Positions 40,880 through 53,738 of a stretch of 64,000 bases of DNA are shown piece after piece. This DNA comes from Piromyces finnis (lineage: Eukaryota; Neocallimastigomycota; Neocallimastigomycetes; Neocallimastigales; Neocallimastigaceae): the NCBI GenBank assembly GCA_002104945.1, contig MCFH01000039.1, positions 1 to 64,000 of the forward strand, written 5' to 3'. Below the pieces are notes generated by a model that saw only the letters and a program-made list of their open reading frames with translations, did no database searches and was not told the origin of the DNA. Both the position numbers and the translations under genes were made by a program. Positions within the stretch are counted from its first letter, which is position 1, and the number at the start of each line of letters is the position of its first letter.

Positions 40880-41590
40880 ATAGTTTTTTGAATTTACTTG
40901 AATTTCTTTTTTTTCAAAATGTTCCAGGGCCCATAAAGGAATTTTATTTTTTTTGTTATCTATAATATAGGTTCATAATGGTTAGCCTATTTATCAATGA
41001 TATAATGCCTATTATTTCTATTTAATAGTATTAACCTTTATTTTCATCGTCTTTAGCCAAAGAAATACTGAAATTTGTTTTTTTTGGTGGTTTTAATAAC
41101 CTTTCTTCATTGTCATTTAACCATTTTGTTACGGAACAAATTAACTTTATAAAAGTATTTAAAATTATTATTAATATATTATCTTTTTTTTTTTAAATGA
41201 ATAATTATTATTTTATAATTGTATTCCTACAGAAAGAGATTTTCCAGTTCCTGTTGGACTTTCAAGAATAACAACCTTTTTTTTATCTTCAATTGCTTTA
41301 TATCTATGAAGAAATATATTATTAAATTATTTGTAAATAATAATTATTAAAATATATATTTGAAATTTAAGAATTTCATAGATACTAAAAATATATATAT
41401 TTTAACTTTTATTATTGTTTATTTATAGTGAAGTATATATAAACATTTATTATTAAGCTTACAAGTTTGACATAAAATTTAATTGAATTGAATAAGGTTG
41501 AAATGGGAATAATTTTGTAAATTCTTCATTTGGTGGTGTATCAAGGGGTTCTAAATTTTTTTTATATTCTTCAAAATCTTGAGATTTCAT
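36655..41590 (-). CDS. CHL1: CHL1/DDX11-type iron-sulfur DNA helicase, about 22 exons
   Basis: Assembled from small minus-strand exons. Exon 1 (41590-41463) starts [17 protein letters not shown]; exon 2 (41303-41231) has Walker [14 protein letters not shown]; exon 3 is 41144-41036. Later landmarks are [13 protein letters not shown] (about 40910-40955), a basic/acidic insert (about 40640-40760 and 40390-40530), [14 protein letters not shown] and [12 protein letters not shown] (about 39845-40085), and [16 protein letters not shown] (about 39610-39710). The Cys in these blocks form the 4Fe-4S site. [19 protein letters not shown] ends in FDE (about 39385-39470) and AHNIIDT follows (about 39235-39292), so an intron splits the DEAH box. 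Then AGGTLEPV (about 38130), [14 protein letters not shown] (about 37370) and [16 protein letters not shown] (37010 and 36828), ending at 36655. CHL1/DDX11 acts in sister-chromatid cohesion and unwinds 5'-flap and G4 structures. Most exon edges are approximate. Confidence 0.9.
39101..39156. repeat. (TAA)n in a helicase intron
   Basis: About 18 TAA units in the intron between the AHNIIDT exon and the [13 protein letters not shown] exon of the CHL1/DDX11-type gene. Confidence 0.9.
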
Positions 41591-41920
41591 TTTTCATAAA
41601 CTAAAACAACGACTGAATGCTATTATTATTTTTTGTTTTTCAAAGAGTGTTATATATATATATATAAAACAAAATTTAAATTTAAAAAAAGAATTTCAAA
41701 ATTTCATTTTTTAATTTTTTTTTATTTAGCATTAAATTAGTATTAAATATTCAAATTAAATTATTTATAAATAGATTTTGTTATATATTATTACATCAGT
41801 AATTTTATTGGATAATTTTCATTTTTTTTATGAATTTTTAAATTTGAATTCATAATATTTTTTTTTTTTAAACTTTAATTTTTTTTTTTACAATAGTGGA
41901 AATCTTAATATTTTTATAAA
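41591..41920. promoter_or_regulatory. 330-bp shared divergent promoter (CHL1-type / RIO2)
   Basis: Separates the ATG of the helicase (41590, minus) from that of RIO2 (41921, plus). It is AT-rich with a (TA)n run at 41651-41666 and T runs. Any promoter elements of both genes must lie here, but I cannot identify a defined site. Confidence 0.55.
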
Positions 41921-44425
<2,505 letters not shown>

Positions 44426-45436
44426 TTTTATACTATTATTTCATTTTTTTTATTTTTATTCCTATTTAATTAGTATAATTATTGATAGATTTTTTATTAT
44501 TTATTATTATTATTTTTTTGTTAAAAACAGCAACAACATCTAAATAAACGATAAATATTTTTTATTTTAAAAATGTTTTTTTTTTTCTTTTTAAAGCATA
44601 GACCTATAAACAACATTATTTGATATAAAGAAACTACACATCAAACAACAATTACCATTATAAAATAAAAATAAAATCAAAATGAAGATGATTTTAATAT
44701 AATAATAATAATAAGAAATTAGGTTGAAACATTTTTAATATAGAAATATTAAATAATGCATATTTTATTAAAATATATTAATAATATAGATTTTAATTAA
44801 TTTTAACTATTATAGTTTTAAGAAAAATTAATATAAACAGGTTAAAATGTAATTTTATAATAAATAAAGTTTATTAATAAAAAAACAACAACCGTTTTTT
44901 TCTATTAAAAAAAAAAAAAAAGAAAATTAAATTTTAATTTATTGACACCTAGGTTTGTTGATATTTTAAACTTTTTGTATAGAAAGGTGGTTAGAGTGAA
45001 CAAGAAAGAACATTTTATTTAAAAGTGTTAAAAATATATATATATATCTTTTTTTTTTTAATAACACAATAATATTAATAAAGCAAGCAAGCAAACAAAC
45101 AAAAACCTTAATCTTTATTCAACCTATTATAATATTTTAAAATAATTACAACAACTACAAATTAAAATTATATTTTATTTCAATAAATACCTTTTTTTTT
45201 TTTTTTTCGAATTTGAGTAATTTATCATATATTATTACATTTCAATAATACAATAATAGTAATAACTTATTCTTTTTTTCTTTAAAGAAAATACTTCAAG
45301 AAAATACCATAAATAATAAATATTTCAAAAAAAAAAAAAAAAGACATTTTTGATTCTATTTAAATGAACTAAAATATTATAAAGTAAAAAAAAAAAAATA
45401 ATAATTGTTGACAAGTGTATATATTATAATTTCGAT
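44426..45436. other. 1.0-kb AT-rich spacer
   Basis: A/T runs and short AAACAAAC and CAAG repeats near 45080-45105; no coding frame with support. It holds the RIO2 3' UTR and the promoter of the STIMATE-like gene. Confidence 0.6.
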
Positions 45437-46863
45437 ATGTATTTAAACAATAACAGTACTTTTTTAAATAGTACTGAGAATGTTGAAGATCTTCATAAAA
45501 ATGAAATTGATAATGGAGATTGCAAACTATTAGATAGTTGGGCATTGATTGTACAAGCTTGTATGGGAATGATTGCTGTTAGCATATTAATAGGTAGGTC
45601 TAATAATTATATATTATTATTATTATTTTTATAAAATTTAAAATTTGAATTAGATAGTAATTTGGAAATTTAATTTTATTTTTATCAATTTAGTGAAAAG
45701 GCAGAAAGAAAATCCAAAAAGACCTTTTAAAACATGGTAAAATAAAATTTTATAGTATAAATATAAATTAAATATTTCTTACTAAAAATTATAAAATTTT
45801 TATTATATATGAATCTAATACTAATTTAATAATTAAGGGCTTTAGATACAATGAAGCAAGTAAATATTTAAATATTTGTTTAAAACTATTAATAATTTCA
45901 AATATATTACTCATTATGTTTAAAATTAATCAATTTCTTTAATTCATACTAAATAGATAACTGGTCAATTAATGATTCATTCTTTCAACATAATTTTGTC
46001 ATATATAAGAATATTTAATTCATCAGCTAAAGAATCAAACCCTTGTATATGGTATATAAATATAAATATAAATGATATTTATGTAATGTAAAATAAAATA
46101 ATTTATATTGTTATTAAAATAAACAATATATTTTTATTATTGTATACTAGGTATTTTTTAAATGTAAATAATAAAACACCTTTATATATAAATCTAATAA
46201 TATAATATTGAATTTTTTTTTTTTAAAATGAATTTCTCAATATTTAATAAATAATAATTAATAATTACAATATTGTTGTTAATATAATATAATAATAATA
46301 TTATTAAAATAATAGCTTTTCTTAGATACAACCATAGGAATTTTTATATTGAAATTCTATCTCTGTATTGTAAATAAAATCTTCATTAATGTATTAAAAA
46401 TCTCACATTGTGAATTAGGATATTATGGTGATGATCCCGAGAAACCATTGATAAGTGCATGGATAAAACAAACAATCATATTTATTATATGTCTTTGTTT
46501 AATGAAAATATCTGTTGTTGTTATTATCACTGAGTTCCCTATATTCATAATATTTGGTCATTTTGTTATTGATATGATATCAAAAAATGTAAAGGTTCAA
46601 GTTATATTTGATATGCTTATACTACCTCTAACGATGAATGCAATACAAGTAAGTACTTTAAATTATATAAAAATTTTTATGATTTCATTTTTTTTTTTTT
46701 TTAAATTGTTAATTTTTTCCTACTTTTTTTTTTTTTCTAGTTTTGGTTTATAGACAAAATCATCAAGGCTGATGAATCAACAAAGTGTCATTTTGAACTT
46801 TTGGATGGAATATCAGAATTAGATGATAATGAATTTTCTGATATAAATAGACTATTAAAATAA
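45437..46863 (+). CDS. STIMATE/YPL162C-family multipass membrane protein, seven exons
   Basis: Exons 45437-45593, 45694-45736, 45838-45859, 45957-46051, 46151-46163, 46316-46648, 46741-46863; every phase closes (261 residues). The product has about five membrane segments and the family pattern: KRPFKTWALDTMKQITGQLMIHSFN, then NPCIWYFLN joined to LFLDTTIGIFIL (the NPC-WYF-N and DTT-G motifs), YYGDDPEKP, and near the end NAIQFWFIDK (the NA-FW-D motif). The family includes animal STIMATE/TMEM110, an ER protein that promotes STIM-ORAI calcium entry, and yeast vacuolar YPL162C. The fungal role is unknown. Two exons are microexons of 22 and 13 nt, the latter carrying only the codons for YFLN plus one base. 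Confidence 0.88.
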
Positions 46864-47453
46864 CTACCATTATTATTGTATATAAATAAAAAATCACTTT
46901 TTTTTTTTTTTGATTTTTATTTATTTAATATTTTTTTTTTTTATATTATTTTACAATTTTAATTTTTTTTTTTAAAAAAAATATTCAGTTTGTTATATAA
47001 TAATGTAATATATGTTTTTTTCTTTTTAAATTCTTATTTCTTCTTATTATTTATTAATATATAAATATTTAATCTATTATTCCATCATTTTAATTCTAAT
47101 TAAAACTTTCGAAAACTAAAACTAAAGCAAAAAAAAAAAAAAAAAAAAAAAAAAATTAACAAAAAAACAATAAAATTACTTTTATGATACCAATTTAATT
47201 AAAATTAATTTTAATGATTTTATTTATTTTCATTTTCATTTTATTTTTAAAAAATAGCTGAATACTGATTTATTGTTACTATTTGATTATGGTATATTAT
47301 CAGCTTTATAATACAAATTTAAAATATATAGAAGCTACTAATAATTTTTGTTTTAGTTTTGGTGTTAAATTGAAACGAAAATTGATGTATTTATACGAAC
47401 TGACATATTTATTTATAAGTTCATTCGTCAAAAATACTGTCAAGAATTTTATT
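46864..47453. other. convergent 3' spacer with a decayed copy of the FIBP gene end
   Basis: Mostly A/T runs up to about 47280. From 47306 to about 47440 the minus strand resembles the 3' end of the neighbouring FIBP-family gene (see separate repeat entry). Confidence 0.6.
47306..47440 (-). repeat. diverged duplicate of the FIBP-gene 3' terminus
   Basis: On the minus strand this reads TNELINKYVSSYK, against DDEFINKYADSYK in the real gene about 115 bp upstream. It continues open for about 27 further residues with a different end (YINFRFNLTPKL...) and a TAA at 47306-47308. It is preceded by TTCTTGACAG, which looks like a splice acceptor. It may be an old tandem duplication or an alternative last exon; no matching donor was found. 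Confidence 0.5.
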
Positions 47454-48945
47454 TTAATCCTGAGGTAGAAATTGTAAGGATGATTGTTGTACGCCTAGTA
47501 CCAAGCGTTTATATGAATCGGCATATTTATTTATAAATTCATCGTCAAAAAATTTAAGTTCATAAAATTGTGACAATATTGCATCAAATATTATATTTAT
47601 ATCTTCTTTCTTATATCCGACGCTAATACAAGGTTCTGTTATTTTATCCATAATTTGAATGAAAATATTCCGATTTTCTTTTGAATTACATAAGGTAGAA
47701 CCAACCGTTAATATATTTCGGAGTAGTAATTTAAATATTTGAGAACCTTTACTTATCGTTGAATCATGCCCATATTTTTGTAATTCAAATATTATTTTTG
47801 ATTTATATTCTTCCCATATATCTTTTATACAAAAAAAGTTTGTTTTTATCTCTTTGAAATCTTGACATAAATCTTCATCAAAATCATATATATTGGATGG
47901 ATCTCTCCAATAATTATACAGTACTGCTGCTGCGCGTTCAAAATTTGTATATGAAACAGATGCCATTTTTTTTTTGGAAGTATCTAATCGAAGAAGGTTA
48001 GTAAATATTATATGAGCATATTGACTATATATAATATAAATATATATATATATTTAACATACATATAGAATTGTATGAAGTGAAAAAAAAAAAAAGGATT
48101 AGTAGAAATTCATTATTATTATCATTATTATATATTTAAATTTTTATTTTTTTTTTTCTTCTATTATATTTAAGAATAACTATTTTTATTGAAAATACCT
48201 TGCTAAAGAAGTTGGTAAATGATATTCTTTTTTTATTTCCTCAATGAAATCCTTATTTTCCAAATCTTCAATTTTTTTTTGTATTCGTTTTAAATTATCA
48301 AATATTCTTCTACACCCAATTAATGGTACTTGCGTTTTTTCACTTATACTGTCCAATTCTTTTTTAGTTCGTGAATTTATTTTTTTTCCTATTAAATTTC
48401 TCATAACATTTTTGTCAAATGAATAATATCTTTTTGTAGAATATGAATATTATTTTATCATTTTATATTATATAATGTTATTTAACGTTAATGTTGCATT
48501 TTATTAAAATATATTTAATATATCAAATATATATCTTATTTTTACTTTTTTACTAAAAGTGTTTTATATGACTGAGAAATAGGAAATGTAATTTGTCCTG
48601 AAAAACATTTTGGATGTTTTAAATATGTCTCAAGTAGTTCGCATGTACGATACCCATCAATAACATAATTTTTAAGAATTTGATATGAAATTTTATCTTG
48701 CTTTTTCTGAAATTGTTTTATGGCATAATCAACTGTAAAGAAAAATGTTCATTAATAATTAATTAAAAACGTATGGATTGATTAGAAAATATTCATTTTT
48801 TTTTTTTTTTTATGATTCTAAAAAAAATAGAATCGATATGCATAAAAAAAAAAAGACATTAATAAATACTTGAATAACCATAAAGCCAATAATTAAAGAT
48901 ATCTTGGTCAAGAACAAAAGAATTTGTTACAAAAACAGTATACAT
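47454..48945 (-). CDS. FIBP-family (FGF1 intracellular-binding-like) protein, four exons
   Basis: Minus-strand exons 48945-48870, 48732-48546, 48429-48199, 47983-47454. Read in order: MYTVFVTNSFVLDQDIFNYW / LETYLKHPKCFSGQITFPIS / KYYSFDKNVMRNLIGKKINS with RTKKELDSISEKTQVPL and GCRRIFDNLKRI / MASVSYTNFERAAAVLYNYW and the C-terminal helices. This follows the FIBP pattern (RYYAFD, GKK-TKKDLDDIS, CRRQFDN) from end to end. Animal FIBP binds acidic FGF inside cells, and its ancestral role is unclear; the fungus has no FGF, so the role here is unknown. The first three junctions agree in phase. The last one leaves the frame off by one at an A10 run (47967-47976), where nine A would fit. This is either a sequencing or assembly error or a real frameshift. 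Confidence 0.82.
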
Positions 48946-49503
48946 TATTTTTAAATTTATTTAAATTATTTTTTTTCTCATTTATACTATTGAGATTTTA
49001 ATATTTTTTTTTATATTATTGTTTGTTTAAAATTGATAATAATCATAAAATATAAATTATCCACTATTTAGGTAATATAAAAATTTAAATTTTAGTTTAT
49101 TATTTAATGTCAATTCTACATAAACATTATATATGTTATTGTTATAACAATCATGAATTTCTCATATGATACCAATCATATCCTGAAATATCACATGATA
49201 TTTCAATCAAATAAGTAGATTTTTTTTACAAAAATTTAATTTTTTCCCTCTCTTACAAATCAGTTAGTGGAAAAAGATGTATGTATTATTATGAATTTAA
49301 ATGATGTTTTTTTTTTCTATTTGAATATAATAAATGTTTAAGTTTTTTGTTATGGTATAATGAATGAGGTAGTTCATCCATTATAAATTATCAGTTTGTT
49401 AATGAAGTGATATATGGTGTGTTTGATAGTAAAATGTATAATTATATAAAGAATGAGTTACTGATGTTATATATTTTTTAAATTTAAATATTAAGTCGAC
49501 AAC
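48946..49503. promoter_or_regulatory. divergent promoter region of the FIBP-like and RPSA genes
   Basis: 558 bp between two divergent start codons. It contains a perfect inverted repeat at 49185-49204 (arms GAAATATCA and TGATATTTC, 2-bp spacer). The RPSA side (49320-49500) is T-rich, suitable for a strongly expressed ribosomal protein gene. No known element is certain. Confidence 0.5.
49185..49204. repeat. 20-bp perfect inverted repeat
   Basis: Arms of nine bases, GAAATATCA and TGATATTTC, separated by CA, about 300 bp upstream of the RPSA ATG. A dimeric factor could bind it, but AT-rich DNA makes palindromes by chance. Confidence 0.6.
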
Positions 49504-50457
49504 ATGTCTAAACTCCCAGCTATTCTTAACCCAACCGAAAAGGATATCCATGTAAATATTTATATATGTAATTTATATAGTAGAAAAAAATTTATTGTAT
49601 TAATAAAATTATTAATAATATTATAGGATCTCCTTGCTTCTCAAGCTCACATTGGTTCTAAGAACTGCAACTTCCAAATGAAGCCATACATCTGGAAGCG
49701 CAGAAACGATGGTAAATTTTAAGAATATACAAATGATGTTTTTGAAATAATGTTCAAGTATTAATCAATAAAAATGATATGATAAATAGGTGTCCACATC
49801 ATCAACATTCAAAAGACCTACGAAAAGATGGTTTTAGCTGCCCGTATCATTGCTACTATTGAAAACCCATCTGATGTTGTCATCATTTCAGCTCGTTCCT
49901 ACGGTCAACGTGCCGCCTTAAAGTTCGCCAAGTACACCGGTGCCCAAGCTATTGCTGGTCGTTTCACTCCAGGTACCTTTACTAACTACATCACCCGTTC
50001 TTTCAAGGAACCACGTCTTGTTATTGTTACTGACCCAAGAACTGATCACCAAGCTATCATTGAAGCTTCTTACGTTAACATTCCAGTTATCGCTCTCTGT
50101 GATGCTGACTCTCCACTCAGATACGTTGACTGTGCCATCCCAACCAACAACAAGAGTAAGCACTCCATTGGTTACCTTGTCTGGCTCTTAGCTAGAGAAG
50201 TCCTCAGACTCAGAGGTGAAATCAGCCGTGACATGGAATGGGATGTCATGCCAGATATGTTCTTCTACCGTGATCCAGAAGAAGCTGAAAAGGAAGCTCA
50301 AGCTGAAAAGGAAACTCCAGCTGAAGAAGAAGGTGAAGAAGAAGAAGAAGAAGGTTTCTTCGAAGGTCAATCTACCAACCCAGCTGAAGCTGCTTACAAG
50401 CAAAGTGAAAGCAGTTGGAACAGTGAAAAGCCAACTTGGGGTGATGATGCTGAATAA
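49504..50457 (+). CDS. RPS0: 40S ribosomal protein SA (uS2 / Rps0)
   Basis: Exons 49504-49551, 49627-49711, 49790-50457; phases fit, 266 residues. The sequence is uS2 of the eukaryotic small subunit throughout: [100 protein letters not shown] and [18 protein letters not shown]. The tail is acidic (Glu-rich) and closes with Trp-containing repeats [14 protein letters not shown], as in RPSA. It is needed for 40S assembly and stability. The first exon encodes only 16 residues, a common layout for ribosomal protein genes. Codons are strongly biased to C-ending and G-ending forms unusual for this AT-rich DNA, a sign of high expression. Confidence 0.97.
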
Positions 50458-50908
50458 ATTAATTAAGCTACTGAATAAATTTTATTTAATAGAATTATAA
50501 ATAAATTGAATAATAATTCGAAAAATAAATCGCACATATTTTTGTAAATAATTTTTGTTTGAAAGGTGTATAATAATAATAATAGTAAATAATTAAAGGG
50601 TGATTTTTATTTAGAATGGATTTATGAGGAAAGATGATATTTTATTGTTTTAGAAATTGTAGAAAATGTAATGAAAATTTTAAAGAAAGGATCAGGGATG
50701 TGTTTTTAATAAATGTTTGTGTAAGTAATAATGAAAAATATGTTGTGGTTTTGAGTAAAGAATCAATAAATGAATAAGTTTAATTTTCAATATTTATGGG
50801 TATAAAGTTTTTACAGAAATAAAATTCAAGTGAATGAATGGAAGTATATAACAATATTCAAAAGGTTTAAAAACAATATCCATGAAAAAGTAAGTAACCT
50901 ATGATTTA
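50458..50908. other. spacer between RPSA and the LINE tail array
   Basis: G/A/T-rich 3' flank without a gene. It has no clear target-site copy matching the sequence after the array (52361 onward). Confidence 0.5.
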
Positions 50909-51443
50909 AGGGAAGAAGTTTTAACAGTATCAATTACAATTCAAGGGAATGGAAAGAACTTTGTAAGCGTCAGATTCAATCTGGTACTAATGAAGGATCA
51001 CCATTCTTGACGGTAACCGCGGAACTTCTAACCAAAATCATGCCTTTTGCTATTGGCCAGCAATGGTCAATGTTCAAAAGGTTTGAAGCAACATCCAAGA
51101 GCGTCAATGCTGAAGAAACAGTAAGACAGGCCAGGAGGGCCAGCGCAACCAATGGAGATCATAATTTTGTTCCATGACAAAATTTTGATCTTTGGCTCGG
51201 TGTCCCATTGGAAGTCAAATACAATTATTATACTTTAGTATGATAGTGGCTTTCTTACTTTAATTAAAATGACTTGAATACATTATACCCAATTTTTATT
51301 CATTTGTGTTTATTTAAACATATTTTTTTTATTTTTATTTTTATTTTTAATTTTTTTATTACATGTATTATAATTTTAATTAAATTAATAATAAAGTTTA
51401 AAATATTTGATGCCGTTAAAAAAAAAAAAAAAAAAAAAAAAAA
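50909..51443 (+). mobile_element. LINE 3' end, copy A of tandem array
   Basis: Starts at GGGAAGAAGTTTTAAC, corresponding to about 4160 of the younger LINE, and carries the last ~90 codons of its protein in an intact frame (stop at 51175-51177), the 3' UTR and an A26 tail. It differs from the 2.9-4.7 kb copy at a few bases (GGTACTAATGAAGGATCACC against GATACTAACGAAGGAACACC). Confidence 0.92.
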
Positions 51444-51911
51444 TCAATCTGGCACTAACGAAGGAACACCATTCTTGACGGTAACCGCGGAATTTCTAAC
51501 CAAAATCATGCCTTTTGCTATTGGCCAGCAATGGTCAATGTTCAAAAGGTTTGAAGCAACATCCAAGAGCGTCAATGCTGAAGAAACAGTAAGACAGGCC
51601 AGGAGGGCCAGCGCAACCAATGGAGATCATAATTTTGTTCCATGACAAAATTTTGATCTTTGGCTCGGTGTCCCATTGGAAGTCAAATACAATTATTATA
51701 CTTTAGTATGATAGTGGCTTTCTTACTTTAATTAAAATGACTTGAATACATTATACCCAATTTTTATTCATTTGTGTTTATTTAAACATATTTTTTTTAT
51801 TTTTATTTTTATTTTTAATTTTTTTATTACATGTATTATAATTTTAATTAAATTAATAATAAAGTTTAAAATATTTGATGCCGTTAAAAAAAAAAAAAAA
51901 AAAAAAAAAAA
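51444..51911 (+). mobile_element. LINE 3' end, copy B (recombinant middle copy)
   Basis: 468 bp beginning TCAATCTGGCACTAACGAAG directly after the A tail of copy A and ending in its own A26. Its 5' half has the variants of copy C (GGCACTAACGAAGGAAC, GGAATTTCTAACC), and its 3' half has those of copy A (GTTCCATGAC, AATGACTTGAATAC). This mosaic is what unequal crossing-over between A and C would produce. Confidence 0.92.
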
Positions 51912-52360
51912 TCAATCTGGCACTAACGAAGGAACACCATTCTTGACGGTAACCGCGGAATTTCTAACCAAAATCATGCCTTTTGCTATTGGCCAGCAAT
52001 GGTCAATGTTCAAAAGGTTTGAAGCAACATCCAAGAGCGTCAATGCTGAAGAAACAGTAAGACAGGCCAGGAGGGCCAGCGCAACCAATGGAGATCATAA
52101 TTTTGTTCTATGACAAAATTTTGATCTTTGGCTCGGTGTCCCATTGGAAGTCAAATACAATTATTATACTTTAGTATAATAGTGGCTTTCTTACTTTAAT
52201 TAAAATTACTAGAATACATTATACCCAATTTTTATTCATTTGTATTTATTTAAACATATTTTTTTTATTTTTATTTATTTTTAATTTTTAATATTATATG
52301 TATTATAACTTTAATTAATTTAATAATAAAGTTTAAAATATTTGATGCCTTTAAAAAAAA
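51912..52360 (+). mobile_element. LINE 3' end, copy C (terminal copy)
   Basis: Begins at the same base of the element as copy B (TCAATCTGGCACTAACG), exactly 468 bp later. It has its own 3' UTR variants (GTTCTATGAC, AATTACTAGAATAC, GATGCCTTT) and a short A8 tail ending at 52360. Its UTR is closer to that of the 2.9-4.7 kb copy (AATTACTAGAATAC) than to copy A. Confidence 0.9.
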
Positions 52361-52901
52361 GTAATCGTATCCTATTCTCCTTTTTTAATCAACAATTAAT
52401 TTTAACTTTAAGATATTATATAGTTTATAATATTATTATTACTTACCATATTAATTAGTTATTAATTAATGATTGAAATAAGTTATCTAATTAATAAAAA
52501 TATATGATTTATTTTTGTTTTTAAGAAGTAGTGAATTAAAAGACTCATCTCATTATTATCGTTTTTTATTATAATATTTTTATTTTTATATTTCTGATAT
52601 AAATTTAATACATTAATAATACAACTACGTACATTATCATTAATAAATTGTTTCAATAATAAATGAATTAGGTTACAAAAAGTAATAATAGAAATATATT
52701 AAAAGAAGATTCTTGGAAGATTCTGAATCTTGTATTTTTTTTTTAAATAACGAATTAGATTTTATTATAATAAATTAATTATTGATTAGAAAGTTTGAAG
52801 GAATATAAATAAACAAGAAACTGTTCACCAAATTAAAACTTTAAAAAAAAATAAAAAAAGCAAAACAAAACAAAAAAACAAATAATATAAAATATTATAA
52901 A
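52361..52901. other. AT-rich spacer before the first Cys-rich gene
   Basis: No gene seen. The last 80 bases are rich in AAAC and CAAA, the usual leader composition here; contains the promoter of the 52902 gene. Confidence 0.6.
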
Positions 52902-53738
52902 ATGAAATTCTTAACTACCACTTTATTAACTTTATTAAGCATTAGTTCTTCTTTTGGAAGATATACCAATCCAGAAGTTAACTCAAGTTTAACTGGAGGA
53001 AAAAATATAGTTGATCTTGAAATGCAATGCAAAAGTAATATTAGAACTTATACGGATGTTTGTTCTCTTGGTGAATTGAGTAATGAGTACCTCGATGGTT
53101 CATGTAATATATTAAATAATGCAAAGTGTAAGGAATTTTTTGACACCCCTGCCAGTGCCATTGAAGGTTGTAATCAATTACCAAAGAACATGATTGAAAG
53201 TTATGATTTTGAAAGAGATACTTTAAAAATAGCTTTAAATTTGATGTGTCAAAAGAAAGATGATGGAAAGAATTGTCCATTCGCCGTTTTCTTTGCTAAT
53301 ATTTTTGAATTCAATGAAATAGAAGCTGCAGAAGTTTTAAGAATAGAAAAAAACAAGATGTTAGAAGAAACCTGTGTATCTAAAATGTGTGTTGATAATA
53401 CAGTCGCTCTCATTGATGTTTATGCTAAAGGAGTTCGAATTGAATTAAAGAATAAAAATGGAGAAGGTTACAAAGAAATGATGGATTTAATAGAAGAAAT
53501 GGAATCATTTTCTGACGAATTAAAAAATAAATGTGTTACAGTTAATGGTCAACCTGGAAATGGTCAATCTAATAATAGTCAAGCTGGTAATGGTCAATCT
53601 AATAATGGTCAATCTAATAATAATAAAGCTGGTAATGGTCAATCTAGTGATGTTAAATCCAGTGATGCTAAATCAACTACTGTAAGACTAGGTGCTATTA
53701 TTATGGGTATTACTTTTGGTTTATTATATTACCTTTAA
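52902..53738 (+). CDS. secreted Cys-rich protein with Asn/Gly/Gln stalk and hydrophobic tail (paralog 1)
   Basis: 278 residues, no intron. Signal peptide (about 1-19), then a domain with ten Cys (43, 54, 68, 76, 90, 116, 125, 158, 163, 211), probably five disulfides, with the block CNILNNAKCKEFFDTPASAI. A low-complexity stalk of NGQSNN and AGNGQ repeats follows (about 214-250), then a hydrophobic end, VRLGAIIMGITFGLLYYL. A GPI-anchor signal or tail anchor is likely. The paralog at 55618 has the same length and nearly the same Cys spacing (11, 14/15, 8, 14, 26, 9, 33/36, 5). I do not recognise the family and assign no function; a cell-surface role is inferred from the signal and tail only. Confidence 0.85.
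   Translation: MKFLTTTLLTLLSISSSFGRYTNPEVNSSLTGGKNIVDLEMQCKSNIRTYTDVCSLGELSNEYLDGSCNILNNAKCKEFFDTPASAIEGCNQLPKNMIESYDFERDTLKIALNLMCQKKDDGKNCPFAVFFANIFEFNEIEAAEVLRIEKNKMLEETCVSKMCVDNTVALIDVYAKGVRIELKNKNGEGYKEMMDLIEEMESFSDELKNKCVTVNGQPGNGQSNNSQAGNGQSNNGQSNNNKAGNGQSSDVKSSDAKSTTVRLGAIIMGITFGLLYYL

Noticed and set aside
47283-47468. Plus-strand 61-residue frame
   Set aside because: Opposite strand of the duplicated FIBP-gene end; no start context or family support.
51274-52113. Two 123-residue proteins with poly-Lys in the LINE array
   Set aside because: Each reads a LINE 3' UTR, then an A tail as Lys, then the next copy's C terminus; no independent gene.
50871-52376. GTAAGTAACCTATGATT / GTAATCGTATCCTATT as a target-site duplication of the LINE array
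   Set aside because: The two flanks share only scattered bases; not convincing.
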